Assembly (NCBI GenBank): GCA_029204225.1
Contig: CM055105.1
Location: forward strand, 49,324,688-49,388,687
DNA length: 64,000 bases
Direction: 5' to 3'
Source of the DNA: Diphasiastrum complanatum
Taxonomy: Eukaryota > Streptophyta > Lycopodiopsida > Lycopodiales > Lycopodiaceae
In this document: positions 57,453 through 64,000 of the stretch, in pieces
Numbering within the stretch: position 1 is the first letter of the stretch
Layout of the letters: every line of letters starts with the position of its first letter
Position numbers and translations under genes: made by a program
Notes under the pieces: model-generated
What the model saw: the letters and a program-made list of their open reading frames with translations, nothing else
Database searches by the model: none
Told to the model about the DNA's origin: nothing

Positions 57453-59814
57453 CTCATAGTGCTCATGTTTCTAAGATAGTTTTGGTGGTTGTATTTAGCA
57501 AATTCTACAGGAATTTGCATCGCCATGCTTGTTGCTTAGATCTATTTCTTTTTGTCAAGGTGGCAAGTACTCAGGCATGTAAATTTTTTATGAGTTGTTA
57601 TGTCCATATCTTTGACTTTGGTGTAACGTCATTTTAGGTTAAGCCAAAGTGTTACAGGTCGGCATTTTCTGTGATGTGCTCTCAATTGTCATTGATGGTG
57701 TAGAGAGAGGATAATGTCTGTCAATTCATGGCCATCAACACTCTTTTATGAGTGTTATGAATACCAGAGTAGCAAGGTGGACATTTTTTCCACAAGCGTG
57801 GAAGAGCCTTGTGTCTTCTGGTGAGAAGATGGCATCTCTTAGTGTTTATTTTCATGTATCATGTGAGTTCCTGATTCTATCAAATTTTTCTGTCGAAAGA
57901 AAAGTGTAAATTTGAAGTAATCTTGGTGGATGTTGGAGATGCAGTTGACACGAAGTACCCATTGTACTCTTTGCATTGTTAACTGTAATACGAATACCTG
58001 CAGGTGGCATTTTTGCTCTCTATCCTCGTCAATTATGAGAACACCCATTAAAAAACACTTGTGACTGTTGTCCTTTCTTTCCCACTATAAAAGACTATTA
58101 CAAATATATCCAGAGCTCTTATTGTTTCATCGTGGTACTCTCTTAAGTTGCTAAATAGCAATACTGCATCTTCATCAGAAAATTAATTCAAAAGAATAGA
58201 TACTAATATTTGTGATTCTCTTATGTTTTTGAGAACTGATAAAGCTGTACGTGTAGTCCTTGATATCCTGCGAGCCGGCGGGTCCAGGGATTATTATTGG
58301 CATACGTGCATTTTCCATATTTTTTGTTGTTCTCTATTCACGCATGGTTCAGCGGATAACATGAAATATTGTCTTTAGGCCTTTGCTACATGCATAGAAG
58401 AACGTTCCAATGTGACCTGATTTTTTTTCTTTTCGGAATGTACTTTTTCTTTATTAGTGACATTGGATTGCCTTAAATATTTAGGAAATAAAATCCATTC
58501 GTACCTAAAAAGTGCTTACATGATTTCTAGTGTTTGTATCTAGAAGGTCAATGCTTTATGGTTTTGACAGTTGACTGTAAACACCAACAACCACATAGTC
58601 AAAGGCAAGAGCCTATGTTATTCACTATTATCTTCACAGATTTTAAAGGAAAGTCATTTTTGTTGGATGAACTTTTTACACTTCCAAGATCTTCTGCCTG
58701 GTTTTGATCAGTTACTATGGCACATAAAATGTGTGTTTTTGGTAATAGCTGACTTCGACTAGCATGTCTTCAAAAGACTAGTCTTTCTAGTAATTTTCCC
58801 TCTTTGAAGAGGTGGAAGCACCTGGACGAGGCTGTGATAATATAATTTAGGGAGGGGTTTTGTTACTCTTTCTAGTGCTCTTGCACAAGTTTCAGATATC
58901 TTAATGCACAAATTATGTTAAGAAGTGCTTATACAAGCTGGGTGAATGCAATAGTGCTGCATGAGTTCCAACAAAGACCACTTACAGTTTTTGGAAAAAA
59001 AGTTTTCTCTAGGTTCCTGGGGCATGCCGAGTGTATAAACATGTCTATCTAGCGTCTGTGCCTGTTCATCATAGGTCATAGAAGTATTTTTAGGTCCTTG
59101 TGTGATGACTATGTACAATTCTATTTAGAGTCTGTATATGAGCTCAAATTGATTATGGGGAGGGGATTTTTCAAAGCAAAACAACAGAAGTGAGGTTTTT
59201 TTTCTTTGTTCTGTATGTACAAAATGGAACACAAAATGGAACCTTTACTGTGTGAAGGTACAGAACAAGTAGTTATGGCTACAAATGTACTAGAATGTTG
59301 ATCTTCATCTTGTTTTTATTGGACTTGAAATAATTGAGGTTCAGGACAAGCTTTCAAGCAGGATTGAGTTGTGATCAGTGTGGTTTTGCAGCCCTGGCTA
59401 CTTCAAGTGCTTGCTTTGCTGTGCATTTTGCCACTCATCTTCCAAGTTCAAGAAAAGCTGGTTATTAGGCGCTTCAGAGAGCCATACGTACATATATGAA
59501 ATACAGTTCTCTTGATACTAGTACATCATTAAAGTTAGCACTTATGATGTAAAGGTGAAGGGTTTGCTAAAGTTCCTGGTGGAACCATTTGCTCTACAAT
59601 GAATAACCTTTTTATTTTTTTGAAGAATTTAGAAAAATGCACAAGCCTCAATTACAAGAATGTTTGTGAGCTGTTGTTATTATCAAAATTCCTTTCAGCT
59701 TTATGGTTTTGTATGTTTGAGAAACATAATGTACAAAGATACATGGGCATTTGTATTTGGGACATATTACAGGTCTTTTGGGTACCGACCCCATAGTGAC
59801 TTGTGCAGTTGTGC
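57453..59814 (+). other. 3' UTR and intergenic, nothing further recognised
   Basis: The first few hundred bases probably form the 3' UTR of the BRWD-like gene, but no decisive polyadenylation site can be fixed. The rest is AT-rich with no coding region, RNA gene or transposon motif. Confidence 0.4.
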
Positions 59815-60090
59815 GGCCCGATGAAGAGCATGTCGTTGGGAGGAGCTACTTCATGTTATTTCAACTATTCTAGGAGGACATAGATCTACTTCTTGAAAAA
59901 CAAATCGGATGTATTGACTTGCTTCAAAGAATTCAAAGCTTTGGTGGAGAACTAGCTAGATGCACGTATTAAGGTGCTAAGATCAGATAGAGGGGGCAAA
60001 TACCATTTAGGTGACTATGAAACATTTTGCAAGGAGCATGGAGTTAATAGGCAATTCACTCAACCACACACTTTGCATAGCAAATGGTTT
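59815..60090 (+). pseudogene. Copia integrase fragment
   Basis: Plus-strand text IYFLKNKSDVLTCFKEFKAL, IKVLRSDRGGKYHLGDYETF and CKEHGVNRQFTQPHT matches the copia integrase core, including the second catalytic Asp (RSD). It stops before the catalytic Glu motif at a T-rich junction (about 60095). A later copia piece at 63508 in the same orientation could be its continuation. Confidence 0.82.
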
Positions 60091-60542
60091 TGTCCATGTT
60101 TTTTTTTTTTTTTTGCAATTTTCTCGGCGGTGGCTTTGCGTTGTTGCTCATATTTTTTAGGATTGTTTTGCAACAACTCTCCTTTCACCTTTCCCCAATC
60201 CCATTTGGAGCACCATCCAGGCTTCGAGGTATTTTTATCTTATAACGATTGGGTAAGACCAATCGATCATGTAATCTTTTTCAAAATACAATATAACTAA
60301 ATCACGCATACGAGCAATGACTCCATTGTCCCTTTGATCTTTGATAACACCACCACAAGGATTAACATCATAGTAAATTATAAGACTCTTGGGAAGGTGC
60401 ATCCATGGAAGGCCTACCCGCGGATGATTCACCCAAAGACAAGATTTTTTATGCACTCTTTGTTGGGGAGAGAGATTTTCATACCAATTTTGTGTATATT
60501 GCTTGGTTTTCTTATGAGGTCTTCTCCTAGATGGTCTTCCAT

Positions 60543-61281
60543 GTTGAAATTTCACAATTCTAGCTTGACCAATTTTGGTCACATTCATTGTAATTGGCAA
60601 GATGACCATGTAAATAGATGCCACACGTGCCTAATAGCATAGGATGCTTTTTCAAAACTTCATTCCTCATATTACATTGTGATAGCATATTTGAAATGAG
60701 GCCAAAGAGTGTTTAGATAGGCTAGAGAAATTCTAGGAGCTAAAAATAGCATGTTTTACATTGTTTCTAGATCTTGAGACCTTGACCCCAAGTTAGGGTG
60801 GATCCAATGACCTATAAGGTTAGATATTAGGGTTAGGAAAATTCAGAGATGCCCTAAAATGCTCATATCCAAGCTTGAAATGTATAAACATGTGATGAGA
60901 TTTCCATCAAAGTATGAAGAAAAATCGAGTTTTTGCACTTCCATCAAGATTGCCTTTGAGTGACAAGTTGTAGCATTGATCTTTGAGTGTTCTTGTGCAT
61001 TTATGGCATTGATTGGAAGGTACTAAAGTGTTTTACAGGTTAGGGAAGCTTGTTGTACAATGTAAAACATGCTATTTTTAGATCCTAGAATTTCTCTAGC
61101 CTATCCAAACACATTTTTGCCTCATTTCAAAGATGCTATCACAATGTAATATGAGGAATGAACTTATTGGAAAGCATCCTATGTGATTTGGCACACGTGG
61201 CATCTATTTACATGGCCATCTTGCCAATTACAATGCATGTGACCAAAATTGGTAAAGCTAGAATTGTGAAATTTCAATACT
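60543..61281. repeat. Large inverted repeat, arms about 225 bp
   Basis: Left arm 60543-60766 begins TGTTGAAATTTCACAATTCTAGC; right arm 61055-61281 is its reverse complement at roughly 85 percent identity, including GGCATCTATTTACATGGCCATC. The spacer is about 290 bp. The arm start resembles an LTR start and the right arm lies just after the 3' end of the minus-strand copia remnant, so the arms may be LTR pieces in opposite orientation. Part of the left arm plus spacer (60690-61040) recurs inverted at 63255-63510. Confidence 0.75.
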
Positions 61282-61299
61282 CCTCACAATCTAGCTATC

Positions 61300-63254
<1,955 letters not shown>

Positions 63255-63510
63255 CCTAGTACCTTCCAAAACATTAGTTAATACTCACATACAATAGCTA
63301 TAACTCGCCACTCAAAGACAATGTTGATGGAAGTGGAAAAACTCGATTTTTCTTCATATTTGGCCCTAACATCTAACCTAATAGGTCATTGGATCTACCC
63401 TAATATGGGGTCAAGATCTCAAGATCCAAAAACAATGTAAACAATGCTATTTTTAGCTCCTAGAATTTCTCTAGCTTATCTAAGCACATTTTGGCCTCAT
63501 TTCAAAAAAA
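63255..63510 (-). repeat. Inverted copy of the 60690-61040 region
   Basis: On the minus strand reads GAGGCCAAAATGTGCTTAGA, AGAGAAATTCTAGGAGCTAA, GGTAGATCCAATGACCTA and GAAGAAAAATCGAGTTTTTC, matching the plus strand at 60690-61040 with about 85-90 percent identity. Probably part of the LTR-like sequence of the same copia family. Confidence 0.75.
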
Positions 63511-63830
63511 GGTATATTTGTTGGCTATAGTGAGGTGAGCAAGGCTTCAAGTGGTGGTGTGGACATTGAATCTAACTTTTTTGATGCAAATGACATTGTT
63601 GATGATACTTTGGATGTTATGTTGAAGAGCCTTCTTCAAGTCAAAATCCAAGGAAGAAATCAAGGTAAAGACAACAACCTTTGAGGTTCACATATGATGA
63701 GAATGGTAAGCAAGTGGAAGCTACTTATTTTGCATTTCTCACATATTTTGTTGAATCTTTTTGTGTAGATGATGCTATGCAAGTGGATGATGGTTTTTCA
63801 TGGAATGGATGCAACTAATGGATTTAATTT
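63508..63830 (+). pseudogene. Copia post-integrase fragment
   Basis: Starts KGIFVGYSEVSKAS, the conserved motif between copia integrase and reverse transcriptase (compare IFLGYSEESKAYRLYD in the 39.6-43.3 kb element), then degenerates through an acidic linker. It is in the same orientation as the integrase piece at 59815-60090. Confidence 0.68.
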
Positions 63831-64000
63831 TTTTTTTCAATGGCTTTTATGATCAAGTTGGAGATCAAGAGTTTGATCTCAAAGGGCTTTAACAACCCGA
63901 AAGGAAAGGTGGCAATTTGGAGCTAGTCAAGAACATGAAAGAGAAGTCAAATGGACATGGCACTTTGGATCTGTTTTTGCAGGTTATTGAAGACTCAAGT
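63831..64000. other. Window end, nothing recognised
   Basis: AT-rich; may continue the copia fragment but no motif is visible. Confidence 0.3.

Noticed and set aside
59974-60300. 108-codon frame at the copia integrase fragment as a gene
   Set aside because: Its first part is copia integrase and the rest is T-rich read-through past the breakpoint.

Overview
The window is nuclear DNA of a land plant, probably a vascular plant with a large, transposon-rich genome and long introns (fern- or gymnosperm-like). The clade cannot be fixed from the sequence alone. The evidence is GT-AG introns, one host gene whose reconstructed protein follows the plant BRWD/PHIP-type WD40-bromodomain family, and retroelements of plant type: a Ty3/gypsy chromovirus, Ty1/copia elements, LINEs, Helitron and hAT relics, and a miniature LTR element.

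One host gene dominates. On the + strand I can join 23 coding exons between 11068 and 57452, in consistent phase except for one 1-base offset in exon 21. They encode about 1,999 residues: an N-terminal PHIP/BRWD-type helical region, a WD40 propeller (roughly residues 245-680), a long charged linker with basic nuclear-type clusters (exons 19-20), a BRWD-specific Tudor-like segment and a degenerate bromodomain-like tail. A CT/GA-rich leader at about 9.4-10.0 kb looks like its promoter and 5' UTR.

Layout. 1-9.3 kb: intergenic, with a degenerate satellite, short tandem duplications, a Helitron helicase relic (3.2-4.0 kb, minus) and a copia RNase H remnant (4.9-5.3 kb). 9.4-11.45 kb: leader and exon 1. 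Intron 1 (6.4 kb) holds a LINE relic and a perfect 27-bp hairpin. Exons 2-6 lie at 17.8-20.8 kb. Intron 6 (14.6 kb) holds a minus-strand LINE (A) split by a nearly pristine 6.2-kb chromovirus, a second LINE (B), reversed LINE pieces, a LINE ORF1 relic and a copia LTR. Exons 7-12 lie at 35.4-37.0 kb. Intron 12 (8.7 kb) holds a 325-bp miniature LTR element whose LTRs carry a tRNA-like sequence, a LINE relic fused to a 3'-truncated copia element, and a hAT (DUF659) transposase relic. Exons 13-15 lie at 45.7-46.5 kb. Intron 15 (4.3 kb) holds a probable copia LTR and primer site plus unidentified sequence. Exons 16-23 lie at 50.8-57.5 kb, with a 775-bp non-autonomous hAT-like element inside a tandem duplication in intron 20. 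57.5-64 kb: 3' flank, then nested copia fragments and a large inverted repeat.

Three points deserve most attention: the miniature LTR element with matching A and B boxes in each LTR; the repeated placement of long (GA)n tracts exactly at retroelement breakpoints; and the extra base in exon 21 of an otherwise intact 46-kb gene. All assignments come from reading translations and repeats by eye; no database search was run.
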